A DNA stretch of 64,000 nt from Ocypus olens (lineage: Eukaryota; Arthropoda; Insecta; Coleoptera; Staphylinidae). This document shows positions 11,061-22,331 of the stretch, in pieces (the stretch's first letter is position 1; every line of letters starts with the position of its first letter). The stretch lies in contig OU343055.1 in assembly GCA_910593695.2 (NCBI GenBank), positions 41,886,682 through 41,950,681 on the forward strand. Direction: 5' to 3'. A program made the translations under genes and the position numbers. Below the pieces are notes generated by a model. That model ran no database searches. It was not told the DNA's origin and worked only from the letters and a program-made list of their open reading frames with translations.

Positions 11061-12165
11061 TTTTGTACTGTAAGATAAGTAATTTAATATATCTGTTCAA
11101 TTTATTAAATGTTTATTTAAGTGATGCGTCGCTCTAGAATTTACCTGTCGTTTGAATTTAATTAGACTAAGGATAAAATTAGGGAGAGGATATTAATAAT
11201 ATTGCTTTTTGAGTTTTGGATTATAGAGTTCTATCGATTTGTGAGATTATCTTGTAATTGACGGAGGGGGTATTTGGGTATTTTTTTTTGGAACCACGGT
11301 ATAGTAACTGAAACTTTATTTGTTTTTTTTAAAATACATTTATGTTTGTTTACTGAATTACTTTTTCTTTTATTTTGTTTCAATATTGCCACAGACGACC
11401 ACTTGGGTGAATTTTACATTTTGTATATGTAAAAGATTATTATTCCATAAAGGCGATTTTCCGAATTTCAATTTAATATACCTAATAAATAATGACACAA
11501 TTATCAAAAACATATTTATTCATAGTTTAATAAAGATATAAATAAATATAATAGTACTAATACATACAATGAATATTATAAATATATCATTTTAAATGGA
11601 TCACAATATTTTATTATTCAATAATTGGAATGGCTATTTGTTCTAAAGAACTGAAACAAACGTATAACACAAATTATTCCTGAAAAATTATTAGAAAAGT
11701 GTGCATATTACATGTATTTATATTATGTAGCAAATTTATAGAACAGTTTGATTGCATCTGTTTATATTTGTGACAGTATATATGTATATAAGGACAGGTT
11801 ATTTTTACTAAGTAAGAAATAGATAGGCACTACTATAATAGAATCACAATGATATGCTTATATTAAGAGGTCTTCCAATCCATATTGGAATTAGTTTAAT
11901 TGATAGACATTGTTAGTTATTATCAGTAATTTTTATCGATATAAAAAAGTGTCAACAATTCATTCCCCGTAACAATACTTAATTTATTCGAGTGTTTTTA
12001 CTTTTTACTTTCGACTTTTGTAGATAGTACAAGTGGTACGTTATCTGTGATTTTATAATAAAAGTTCCAAAAATAGTTTTATGTTAAAGTATATGCAAGA
12101 TTAGTAGCTGTATAAATTATTCAATGGATTCAATTATTTGACCAGTTCTGCTTATCTTAACTATT
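11061..12165. other. AT-rich, no gene recognised; downstream of the channel gene
   Basis: No supported ORF. It may include further 3' UTR of the minus-strand channel gene, since several minus-strand AATAAA words occur, but nothing fixes the end of the transcript. Confidence 0.4.
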
Positions 12166-12171
12166 TTTATT
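12166..12171 (-). terminator. Candidate polyadenylation signal of the channel gene
   Basis: AATAAA on the minus strand, 64 bases after the stop codon at 12237-12235. It is the first such hexamer after the stop; alternative signals lie further downstream. Inference only. Confidence 0.35.
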
Positions 12172-12234
12172 GTACCACAACTGGATGGGGGCTTAGTTGA
12201 TTCAACAATGGGCCGTTTTACGGGGAGGGTTCTC

Positions 12235-12831
12235 TTAAGAACCGCTTTCGTTATTCGTTTTATTGAACTTGAGCAACCTACTCTCGACATTAGTATTTAT
12301 AGCCTCTACAATTTGATTCTCTCTAGCATTGGGCGGATCCCAAAAGAACGGACACAGCTTTTCCCTGTAAAGCTCGTTGTCCTCTTCCCCACTGTTGTTA
12401 ATACTGTTAATTCCGTTTATCCCCTTCACGCATAAATTTATTTTCCTGCTGGAATCCGGTATGCTGCGACTTTTTCTAATGCTGCACTTGTAAAAAGCAG
12501 CAGCCACCGCGTCCGGATCTAGTCCCAACAATTCCAGCACCTTCCTTGCGTTTTGTGTGATGTACTGTTGCAGATAATCGTCTGTATCTGTTTGTGTCTC
12601 CTTGTTGGCTAAGGAAGTAATACAAGGGTGTATCCGGTGCGGGGAGGGCGGCTCGTCCCAGTAGAACATTTCCGGAGGGTGCGAAGAACTACGTGCTAGA
12701 ATTCCATTTCCGGTGCTATTCTGGTGTGGAAGGTAGGTTATATTGGGGTTAGAGTGCGCGGAGTAATGCAGCGAATTATGACCGGATGATGGGGTCGTCA
12801 TCTCCTGTAAGGCATGGATGGCGTTTCTCAC
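12235..12831 (-). CDS. Terminal coding exon, KCNH-type K+ channel C-terminus
   Basis: 198 codons, open to TAA at 12237-12235, preceded by a good acceptor (aattttcag, intron end at 12832). It begins VRNAIHALQEM, which continues the heptad-like coiled coil that ends the exon at 63644-63899. The joined string (DSQITTLHQDV + ATLSME|VRNAIHALQEM) resembles the C-terminal assembly coiled coil of KCNH channels, probably ELK. Then follow a low-complexity Ser/Pro/His stretch, an acidic TQTDTDDYLQQY segment, an amphipathic NARKVLELLGLDPDAV segment, basic and Gly/Asn-Ile-rich stretches and a C-terminal tail. The channel pore and cyclic-nucleotide-binding homology domains would be upstream, outside the window. 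Balanced codon use and no frameshift support a host gene. Family assignment is from recall of similar sequences. Confidence 0.65.
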   Translation of the reverse strand: MRNAIHALQEMTTPSSGHNSLHYSAHSNPNITYLPHQNSTGNGILARSSSHPPEMFYWDEPPSPHRIHPCITSLANKETQTDTDDYLQQYITQNARKVLELLGLDPDAVAAAFYKCSIRKSRSIPDSSRKINLCVKGINGINSINNSGEEDNELYREKLCPFFWDPPNARENQIVEAINTNVESRLLKFNKTNNESGS

Positions 12832-12840
12832 CTGAAAATT

Positions 12841-13346
12841 AAGAACTCAATGTGAGGGTAATGATTTGCAAATATTATAAAGTGTATTTAATGTAGCTAG
12901 TTAAAAATAAAGAAAAAACATACTAGCTAGATATATTAATAAATCACTTATTATTTAAATATGATTATAAGCTAATTCAAAGATTGATTTGACTAAAATT
13001 TAAAAAAAATAATATTTATCATTTATACACTGTGTGTGAATTTTCTACTAGAAATAGAAACGTGAATCATGTGTATGTTCGACTGTTAATTTATGGAGAA
13101 ATTACAGAACATAAAGTGAGTGTTTATTAGACTCTCATGTTAAAAATATATTAAATTGGACCCTTCTGCCAGTGCCAAACAAATGCCACATTTAACCAAC
13201 AACTTTATATTTTAAAATAACTGCAATTATATATTAACAAGAGGGCAAATTGTTGTAGTAATGAATATTTTTAATTAATGCAAATATTCGATCCTGTTGA
13301 AGATTTTTTACTACGACGTAGAAGGGATTTCGGTTGAACATTTTTT
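12841..13346. other. Intron sequence without recognised feature
   Basis: AT-rich; no ORF, no clear repeat. It is adjacent to the terminal exon and is perhaps original intron DNA. Confidence 0.4.
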
Positions 13347-13347
13347 T

Positions 13348-13506
13348 ACTTTCTCCGTTACGAAGTACGAGAAAGTATTGTGATCGTGATTTTTTTTTCA
13401 AAAAATTTTTTTGCGGAAATATCCGTTTTGGGGTCCCTAGATGCCATTTCAACAATTTCTGGAAAAAAAAATTGTGTCTCTGTGTGTGTGTGTGTGTGTG
13501 TGTGTC

Positions 13507-13539
<33 letters not shown>

Positions 13540-14160
13540 CTGTCTGTGTGCGCTATATCTCAAAAACTAATAAAGCAATTGATATGAAACTTTTAACATA
13601 CGTCTTATTTGATAATCTGAAGAACTGAAAAGCTTTTGGTAAAATTTCGTACACCGGAAGTGGGCGTTTACCTTAACTGTTTTTTGTTTTTTGCCAATAT
13701 TTTCTAAAATATGAAAAATATCACAAAAACCATTAAACAAATATTGAAGACAACAAATAAATGAACATCTTTTGCTTGAAAATATTTTTGATAAAATTAT
13801 TGCTATTCGAGAAAAAAATTTATTAATTTTTTTTCAATGTTTTGTTTATAATTATGAAACGATAATAGTTACAGCAAATTTGTGTGAATATTAATTGTAG
13901 AGAATACTAAAATGAACAACTTTTAAAGAATAAGTTTTTTTTCTAAATCCCTTTAGTTTTTGAGTAAACTGAGTTTTTGAATTTGAAGTATAATTTTTCC
14001 ATCTTTCATAAGTTTGACGTTTTAAACGTCAGTTTCATGCGAGTTCACACAACGCTCGATGTACATTTAAAATATGATTTCAATTGAAAATAAACCATGA
14101 AAGGGTCATAAATGACTATACCATAAAGTCGGAGAAAGTAACATGAAGGCCACATCACCA
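13348..14160 (+). mobile_element. Helentron-like (HINE/DINE-1-like) repeat, copy 1, full length
   Basis: It starts ACTTTCTCCGTTACGAAGT and ends with the subterminal inverted partner TCGGAGAAAGTA, followed by a short hairpin region and CACATCACCA before a T run. A (TG)n/(TCTG) microsatellite lies at 13477-13550. The rest is non-coding: a TATCTCAAAAACTAATA block, GTACACCGGAAGTGGGCGTT, and a GACGTTTTAAACGTC palindrome near 14010. T-rich on both flanks (insertion into a T tract). Non-autonomous. Confidence 0.75.
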
Positions 14161-14204
14161 TTTTTTCAATATGCATTCCTGTTAAAATGTATGCCTGTTT
14201 GCTT

Positions 14205-14812
14205 GTGCGCGCTGTATCTAAAAAACTACTACTTGAATGAACATCAAACTTTGAACATAAGCATTATTTGATAATCCGAAGAACTGAAAAACTTTTGGTC
14301 AAATTTCGTACACCGGAAGTAGGTGTTTACCTTAACCATTTTTGTTTTTCTCCGATCATTTTTTAAATATGAAAAGTACTATAAAAGCACTCAAACAAAT
14401 CTTGAAGAAAGCAAAGAAATTAACATTTTTTCCTTAAAAATATTTTTCGTGAAATGTATGGTTTTTGAAAAATAATAGCAATTAATTTTTTTTTCTAATT
14501 TTTGGTTTCGAATTATGAAACGATATTAGTTACAGCAAATGTATTTTAATAATAATTATAGAGAATGCCAAAATGAACAATTTATATAGTATAAATATTT
14601 TTCGAAATCTCTTCGGTTTTTGAGTAAATTGAGTATTAGAATTTAAAGTATAATTTGTCATTTTCATTTTTCATAATTTTGACGTTTTAAACGTCAGTCT
14701 CATCTAATTTTACTAAACGCTCTATGCACATTTAAAATGTGATTTCAATTGAAAATAAACAATGAAAGTGTAAACATAAAGTACTGTACCATCAAATCGG
14801 AAAAAGTAACAC
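14205..14812 (+). mobile_element. Helentron-like repeat, copy 2, 5'-truncated and diverged
   Basis: It begins in the GCGCGCTGTATCT block just after the microsatellite position and follows copy 1 collinearly to ATCGGAAAAAGTAAC. It sits directly behind copy 1 as a head-to-tail dimer and is visibly older (more substitutions). Confidence 0.7.
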
Positions 14813-14815
14813 CCC

Positions 14816-16550
14816 TTTTTATTTTTTTTGTCATTATTTTAGAGTTTCAGATCGTATCTTAATTTGAGCTTGTGTTATTTTTGGGGCAAATTATTTTTAG
14901 ACCAGAATTTTCGTGATCGTATTTTGTATTTTTGCCTGTTTCTTCGATTTTTTTCCTTTAAATTCTTGATTTTTTGCATAAATATTCTTTATGTTGGTTC
15001 CAATTTTAAAATGATCTGTTGAAATTTTCGACTTTTTCGGTCAATATTTTGATTTTTAAGCTCGTGCTTTCGATTTTTGGTCAAAATTTTCGATTTTTTG
15101 CCACAATTGTTGAATTTTTATTTGTATTTTGGATTTTCTTGGTCTAAATTTTTGATTTTATGTCCTAAGATTTTTTTATTTGGCCAAAATTTTCGATTTG
15201 TTTATTAAGATTTTCGATTTTTTAACTTTTTGGTCTGCATTTTTTTTATTTTTAGGCCCATGCTTTCAATTTTTTGGCCTTATTTGTTAAATTTTGACCT
15301 GTATTTTCGATTTTTTTGGTCCAAATTTTTGATCTTCTGTCCTAAGATTTCTTTATTTGGCTGAAATTTTCCATTTGTTTATTAAGATTTTCGATTTTTT
15401 AATCTGTATTTTTTATTTTTAGCCCCAAATTTTCGGTATTTGGTCCAAATTTTGTTTTTCTCATCCTATATTTTAAATTTTTCAATTTTAAATTTCAGTT
15501 TCTGTTCGGAAACTTACTTTAAGCTACAGGGTTATTTTGAGGGTGAAAATGGCAAACAATTTTTTCTTTGCTTGAATTTTTTATCTGCATTTTTAGATCT
15601 CTGGCCTGTAATTTCTTTTTTTTAATTTTGATTTTTGGCCTAAATATTCTTTATTTTGGCCTGCTTTTTTTAATTTTTTTGTCCCAAATTTTCAGTGTTT
15701 GGTCTAATTTTTTGTTTTCTTGGCCCATATTTTAGATTTTTTCATTTTCAATTTGAGTTTCTGTTCAGAAACTCACTCTGAGCTACAGGGTTATTTTGAA
15801 GGTGAAAACGGCAAACTATTTTTCCTTTACTTGATTTTTTTATCTGCATTTTTGGATCTCTGGCCTTCGTTTTCTATTCCAAATTTTTGATTTTTGACCT
15901 AAATATTCTTTATTTTGGCGTGAAAATTTAGGTTGCGTGTTAAAAGTTTCGATTTTTTGGTCCGTATTTTTGATATTTAGGTCCTAATTGTTAGTTTAAG
16001 TTTGAGTTTTTTTGTGTTATACTCGTATTTTAAATTTTCTAATCTGAATTATTGATTTTTATGCGCGATTTTTTTGCCGGTATTTTCGAGTTTTTTGGTC
16101 GGGCTTTGATTTTTTGCCCTGAATTATTGTTTTTTATTTTATATTTTGCATTATTTTCGAGTTTCTGGTCGGAAAGCCAAAGAATTATTTTAGGGGCTAG
16201 CTAAATATTTTTTCTTTTACTTGAATTTACAATATTTTGGTCTGCATTTTTTTGGTCCATATTTTAGATCTTTACCTTTACCTGTTTTTGCCTCAATTTA
16301 TTCCAAATTTTTAATTGTTTTGCCTAAATAATCTTTATTTTGGACAACATTTTCGATGTTTTAGTTTGCGTTTTTTTTTATGTTTAGGCCATAGTTTTCG
16401 ATATTTGGATTTTTTTGGGCCTAAGTTTTAGTTTTATTGTTTAGTTATTGATTTCTATCAGCGAATTTTTGATTGGCGAATATTTTAGATTTTTAACCTA
16501 AAGTAGCGATTTTTTAATGTTTTGCCAGTATTTTCAAGGTTTTGGTCTAA
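14816..16550 (+). repeat. T-rich minisatellite-like region
   Basis: Degenerate short units of the type ATTTTCGATTTTTTGGCC, plus larger internal duplications: about 15155-15240 is repeated at 15335-15420. A block starting gtttctgttcggaaactt (about 15497) recurs about 260 bp later (about 15760) and, more diverged, near 16150. It lies between Helentron-like copy 2 and a detached Helentron-like 3' end at 16550-16591, so it may be internal sequence of a longer family member. Confidence 0.75.
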
Positions 16551-16591
16551 TCGTCAAATCGGAGAAAGTAACATGATGGCCACATCACCAT
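16550..16591 (+). mobile_element. Helentron-like 3' terminus only
   Basis: The 3' terminal sequence: TCGGAGAAAGTAACATGATG, then GCCACATCACCATTTTTT. The stem TGATG/CATCA is intact. Confidence 0.7.
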
Positions 16592-16734
16592 TTTTTACAA
16601 ATATTTTGTATTATTTTTGTATTTTCTGATTGTTCAATGCAGCCTCGGCTATACCTGGTGGTGCACAGTCGCGGCTCGTGGAACATTTTGATGCTAGAGC
16701 CACTTAGCATATAATATTCTTTTTGAGAAAAAAA

Positions 16735-16870
16735 ACGATTATTGTTACAAAATTATTCAGTAAATTAAATAAAGAGAAAAGTAGCCTTCATATATAAATA
16801 TTCAAGCAGTTCGTAATTCTACGAAATTAAGTCTTACAAAGGCTAACAAACAAATAACTTATTGTATCTA
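16735..16870 (-). repeat. Diverged copy of the ribozyme-associated module
   Basis: The minus strand reads AATAAGTTATTTGTTTGTTAG...GTAAGACTTAATTTCGTAG..., matching the module found next to the hammerhead motif at 47670-47825 and 48176-48330. It lacks the ribozyme part. Confidence 0.55.
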
Positions 16871-17389
16871 TTCGATGGACTTTTCTGGAAGAATTTGACA
16901 TTGGTCACCCGTTACCTTCTGTAAACCAAAAAAAAAAACAATTGAACAGCGAATTAAATTCTTTGGTCCTCTATATATCTTTCGGATGAATAAAAGACTT
17001 TGCTGAAAGTGTCTTAGAAATCCGATCATAAGTTCAAAAGTAAAAAAAAAATAATTTAACAATTTTATTTTTTTGACCTACGTCTAATATATAAGAACAA
17101 TACTTTGCTAACGCTTTTCGTTAAAGAGTTATCCTCAATAACAATAAAATATTTTTTGATCTTATCTGTCCAATGAACGCAACATTTTGCTGAAAGAATT
17201 TTCAAAATCTCTCCTCGCGTTCATGAATTGAATTATAAATTACATGTTTTGGGTCTCATCTGCGACTACTCGATGGAAAAATTTGCCAAATTAGGTCATC
17301 CGTTCAAGAGTTATCCTTATACAACAAAAAATCAATTAAAGGCGAATTAATTTTTTGATCCTATTTACATTTATCCGATGAATACTTTA

Positions 17390-20300
17390 TTGACACGAAA
17401 AAATATAAAAACAATTGCCATCCACTTGAATCTTCGCAAAATCACTCAATATTAATTCAAGAGAGATCTGGTAGAACATGCCAATACATTCCGTCGATTG
17501 CGTTCGCAATTTTTCATGCAAATTTATGAAAAAATTTAATCATTTTTTTGTTGACGCAAAAAAATATAAAAACAATTGCCATCCACTTGAAACTTCGCAA
17601 AATCACTCAATATTAATTCAAGAGTGATCTGGTAGAACATGCCAATACATTCCGTCGATTGCGTTCGCAATTTTTCATGCAAATTTATGAAAAAATTTAA
17701 TCATTTTTTGTTGACGCAAAAAAATATAAAAACAATTGCCATCCACTTGAAACTTCGCAAAATCACTCAATATTATTTCAAGAGTGATCTGGTAGAAAAT
17801 GCCAATACATTCCATCGATTGCTTTGGCAATTTTTCATGTAAATTTATAAAAAAATTTAATCATTGTTTTGTTGACGCAGAAAAATATAAAAACAATTGC
17901 CATCAACTTGAAACTTCGCAAAATCACTCAATATTAATTCAAGAGTGATCTGGTAGAAAATGCCAATACATTCCATCGATTGCTTTGGAAATTTTTCATG
18001 TAAATTTATGAAAAATTTTAATCATTTTTTTGTTGAAGCAAAAAAATATGAAAACAATTGCCATCAACTTGAAACTTCGCAAAATCACTCAATATTAATT
18101 CAAGAGTCATCTGGTAGAAAATGCCAATACATTCCGTCGATTGCTTTGGCAATTTTTCATGTAAATTTATGAACAATTTTAATCATTTTTTTGTTGATGC
18201 AAAAAAATATAAAAACAATTGCCATCCACTTGAAACTTCGCAAAATCACTCAATATTAATTCAAGAGTGATCTGGTAGAAAATGCCAATACATTCCATCG
18301 ATTGCTTTGGCAATTTTTCATGTAAATTTATAAAAAATTTTAATCATTGTTTTGTTGACGCAAAAAAATATAAAAACAATTGCCATCAACTTGAAACTTC
18401 GCAAAATCACTCAATATTAATTCAAGAGTGATCTGGTAGAAAATGCCAATACATTCTGTCGATTGCGTTCACAATTTTTCATGTAAATTTATGAAAAAAT
18501 TTAATCATTTTTTGTTGACGCAAAAAATATAAAAACAATTGCCATCAACTTGAAACTTCGCAAAATCACTCAATATTAATTCAAGAGTGATCTGGTAGAA
18601 AATGCCAATACATTCCATCGATTGCTTTGGAAATTTTTCATGTAAATTTATGAAAAATTTTAATCATTTTTTTGTTGAAGCAAAAAAATATAAAAACAAT
18701 TGCCATCAACTTGAAACTTCGCAAAATCACTCAATATTAATTCAAGAGTGATCTAGTAGAACATGCCAATACATTCCGTCGATTGCTTTGGCAATTTTTA
18801 CTTTCTCCGTTACGAAGTACGAGAAAGTATTGTGATCGTGATTTTTTTTTCAAAAATTTTTTTTACGGAAATATCCGTTTTGGGGTCCCTAGATGCCATT
18901 TCAACAATTTCTGGAAAAAATTTTTTTGTGTCTGTGTGTGTGTGTGTGTGTGTGTGTCTGTGTGTGTGTGTGTCTGTGTGTGTGTGTGTGTGTCTGTCTG
19001 TGCGCGCTGTATCTCAAAAACTAATAGAGCAATTGATATGAAACTTTCAACATCCGCCTTATTTGATAATCTGAAGAACTGAAAAGCTTTTGGTAAAATT
19101 TCGTACACCGGAAGTGGGCGTTTACCTTAACTGTTTTTTGTTTTTTGCAAATATTTTCTTAAATATGAAAAATATCTCAAAAACATTAGAACAAATATTG
19201 AAGACAATAAAGAAATGAGATTATTTTGTTTGAAAACATTTTCCATAAAATCATTGTTATTCGAGAAAAAAATGTATTTATTTTTTTTTCATTTTTGGTT
19301 TATAATTATGAAACGATAATAGTTACAGCAAATTTATGTTAATAATAATTGTAGAGAATGCTAAAATGAACAACTTATAAAGAATAAGTTTTTTTCGAAA
19401 TCCCTTTAGTTTTTGAGTAAACTGAGGTTTTGAATTTGAAGTATAATTTTTCCATGTTTCATAATTTTGACGTTTTAAACGTCAGTTTCATCCGAGTTTA
19501 CACAACGCTCGATGTACATTTAAAAGATGATTTCCATTGAAAATAAACCCATGAAAACGTAAATATAAAGTCGGAGAAAGTAACATGATGGCCACATCAC
19601 CATTTTTTATGTAAATTTATGAAAAATTGTAATCATTTTTTTGTTGACGCAAGAAAATATAAACACAATTGCCATCAACTTGAAACATCGCAAAATTACT
19701 CAATATTAATTCAAGAGTGATCTAGTAGAAAATGCCAATACATTCCGTCGATTGCTTTGGCGATTTTTCATGTGAATTTATGAAAAATTTGAATCATTTT
19801 TTGTTGACGCAAAAAACATATAAAAACAATTGCTATCAACTTGAAACTTTGCAAAATCACTCAATAATAATTCAAGAGTGATCTGGTAGAAAATGCCAAT
19901 ACATTGCGTCGATTGCTTTGGCGATTTTTCATGTAAATTTATGAAAAATTTTAATCATCAATTTTTGTTAACGCAAAAAAATATAAAAACAATTGCCATC
20001 CACTTGAAACTTCGCAAAATCACTCAATATTAATTGAAGAGTGATTTGGTAGAAAATTCCAATACATTCCGTCGATTGCTTTGGCAATTTTTCATGTAAA
20101 TTTATGAAAAATTTTAATCATTTTTTTGTTGACGCAAAAAAATATAAAAACAATTGCCATTCCACTTGAAACTTCGCAAAATCACTCAATATTAATTTAA
20201 GAGTCATCTGGTAGAACATGCCAATACATTCCGTCGATTTTTCATGTAAATTTATGAAAAAATTTAATTATTTTTTTTGTTGACGCAAAAAAAAAATATA

Positions 20301-20466
20301 AAAACAATTGCCATTCACTTGAAACTTTGCAAAATCACTCAATATTAATTCAAGAGTGATTTGATAGAAAATACCAATACATTCCGTCGATTGCTTTGGC
20401 GATTTTTCATGTGAATTTATGAAAAATTTGAATCATTTTTTGTTGACGCAAAAAACATAAAAACAG
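17390..20466 (+). repeat. 159-161-bp tandem satellite array, about 14 units
   Basis: The landmark ATGCCAATACATTCC starts at 17478, 17639, 17799, 17960, 18121, 18282, 18443, 18602 and 18763. After the 0.8-kb insertion at 18800-19602 it recurs at about 19731, 19892, 20055, 20217 and 20372. Spacing is mostly 161 bp. Within-array divergence is low. Short ORFs beginning MPIHS repeat with the array and are not genes. A lone diverged unit-like piece occurs at about 35085-35130. Confidence 0.93.
18800..19602 (+). mobile_element. Helentron-like repeat, copy 4, inside the satellite
   Basis: Complete copy with ACTTTCTCCGTTACGAAGT start, (TG)n at about 18928-18998, and TGATGGCCACATCACCA end. It interrupts a satellite unit in its GGCAATTTTT|CATG tract, so the empty site is known: insertion into a run of T with no obvious long target duplication. 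Confidence 0.85.
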
Positions 20467-20890
20467 CTGTAAAAAAGTTGAACCTTTCTTAATTTACTTA
20501 AAATACAATAATCTTAATAATCCTCCAAAAACTTAAAAAAAACTCCATCATTGGTTTTCAAGAAAACCGACCGAGAACAGCCCTTAATATTTTTTAAGTT
20601 TCACTTCTTCGGAGTGAAAAAAAATAAAAACAACTGCAACACACTTGAAATTTTCCAAATTTACTCAAAATACACTAATATTAACAATCCTCAAAAAAAC
20701 GTAAAAAAAACCATTACTGGTTTTCAAGATTTAAAGTTTCATTTCTTCGGAGTGAAAAAAAATACAAAAACAACTGTAACACACTTGAAACTTTTCAAAT
20801 TTACTCCAAATACATTAATCTTAATAAACCTCCAAAAAACTCAAAATACCTCATCACTGGTTTTCAAGATAACAATTCTGGAAGGATTTT
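20467..20890 (+). repeat. Diverged satellite units
   Basis: Three looser repeats about 140-190 bp apart share aaaaacaactg-aacacacttgaaa-tttccaaatttactc and catcactggttttcaag. They look like an older edge of the 161-bp array. Confidence 0.65.
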
Positions 20891-21339
20891 TCAAAACTGC
20901 TAATTTGTTCAAGAGATAAATTCTCAAATAAATGTATTGCCATTTTTCTCGTCTCATGAAACTTTCGCAGGCATCGTTTTAACATTTAATATGACAAATT
21001 AGTGTTTTTAGAATTAATAAAAATAAATCTTGTTTCGTTTGAAATTAGAGGTAGTGCCATGGCTCCTTGGCTCTACATAACGAGCCGCCCCTGATGCCTG
21101 ATGGTGCATTACGATCTCTATATTAACTCCGGAATTTGTTAAAAGACGTGCGGAAGTTAATGTAAAACAATGTTCTATATATAGCGATCGATTTTCAGAG
21201 TTTAAATATCATGATGCTTCGCACACCTACAGGTTGTACATTGCATTCCTTTCAACATAATTTAAAAATAATCTTTGTGCAATATATTTGATGGCCTTAA
21301 TTGTATGCATTTTTTTTTTAATAACTTGCAGTAATGATT

Positions 21340-21469
21340 GCAATTTCTCTAGTACAACTCAATATCCGGCGCGTCATTAGCCGGGGGCATAGTTTCTTAA
21401 CCTTCTTCTTCATTTTCGTTTTTAATATTTGTAAGACTTTATTTTGTAGATTTACAAATAGGTTAAATA

Positions 21470-21527
<58 letters not shown>

Positions 21528-21530
21528 AAT
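21340..21530 (+). repeat. Ribozyme-associated module copy, ending in (AT)n
   Basis: CTCAATATCCGGCGCGTCATTAGCC followed by diverged GTAAGACTTTATTTTG...AGGTTAAATATTCATATA matches the module at 48176-48330. The AT part has expanded to an (AT)n tract (about 21473-21522). No hammerhead core upstream. Confidence 0.55.
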
Positions 21531-21599
21531 TTATAATTCTATAAATTTATATATTTAAATTCGTCAGGAATTATTACAAACGATATTTTTAAGTTTTCG

Positions 21600-21812
21600 T
21601 ATCGGAAAACTCTATTTAAAAGTGTCCACTTCCGATATACAAAATTTTATTGTCAAAAAAAACCTCAAAAGCTTTTGAGATATACATACATTTATAAAAA
21701 AAGGTCTGTATCATCCTCGGACCTCTAAATGGATATTTCTGTTGAAATGTTCAAAATCGAATATTTTTATAAAAAAAATTATCCCTTTCTCGTACGGAGA
21801 AAGTAGGACACG
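21600..21812 (-). mobile_element. Diverged Helentron-like 5' half, minus strand
   Basis: The minus strand reads TACTTTCTCCGTACGAGAAAG, then ATATCCATTTAGAGGTC, TATCTCAAAAGCTTTTGAG and ATATCGGAAGTGGACACTT. This is the same order of blocks as the full copies but without the TG microsatellite, suggesting a separate subfamily. Confidence 0.5.
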
Positions 21813-22331
21813 AGGCAGGGGTATTAAAATTCTTTGCGCTGATACCGTTTGAGAAAAGTTCTCATTCGTGCTCTCTATATGTACGTGCCCTTATTCGTGT
21901 AGATACAGTTCAGTACACAATGCAACTCGTATTTTCCTATAATCATTGAATATTCGCTGGCATAGGTGAATAGCAAATATCAAGATAATTAGTATATAAT
22001 ATTGATAAACAATGTATTGTGTGTTAGAATAAAGTAAAATTTATAAAAAATAACCTAAAATATAATCATGGTTAATTGTTTATCTTAAAGATTTACTATT
22101 AATAATATAATTTGAATCTTAAATTGTAAACACATCATATTTTGATGAAATAGTAACATAAAATGTCTAAATCGAGTGTATGGAGGGCTACGATAGTATG
22201 ATTGTATAAGTTTAATAAGAGGGTTCATTTTAGCACGAGTGCTCCAATGAAACGAGTGCCGCAATGCACTTTTATTAGAGAAGTATAATATACTATTTTT
22301 CTACTTTGGATTTAGCTATAGATTTATTTTT
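21813..22331. other. No feature recognised
   Basis: AT-rich intronic DNA without a supported ORF or named repeat. Confidence 0.35.

Larger units (their letters stand above)
16666..21100. mobile_element. Possible hAT-ended element carrying the 161-bp array
   Basis: The left end CAGTCGCGGCTCGTGG and the inverted right end (CGAGCCGCCCCTGATGCCTG at 21081-21100) resemble hAT terminal repeats. The 8 bases outside are gtggtgca (16658-16665) and atggtgca (21101-21108), 7 of 8 identical. The right end carries about 4 extra bases compared with the left, so the call is tentative. No transposase inside. Confidence 0.4.

Noticed and set aside
5763..11300. Shared cttgtaatt-gaaggg-tattttg motif on both sides of the split LINE as a target duplication
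   Set aside because: Copies at 6054, 6191 and 11246 are too diverged and too distant from the LINE borders to be a duplication.
13334..13628. Open frames rich in CVCVCV or HTHTHT (also at 18763, 36118, 53077 and 53160)
   Set aside because: Translations of the TG microsatellite of the Helentron-like repeat.
17390..20466. CRISPR-like array
   Set aside because: Units are 161 bp, fully repeated without unique spacers, in eukaryotic DNA: a satellite.
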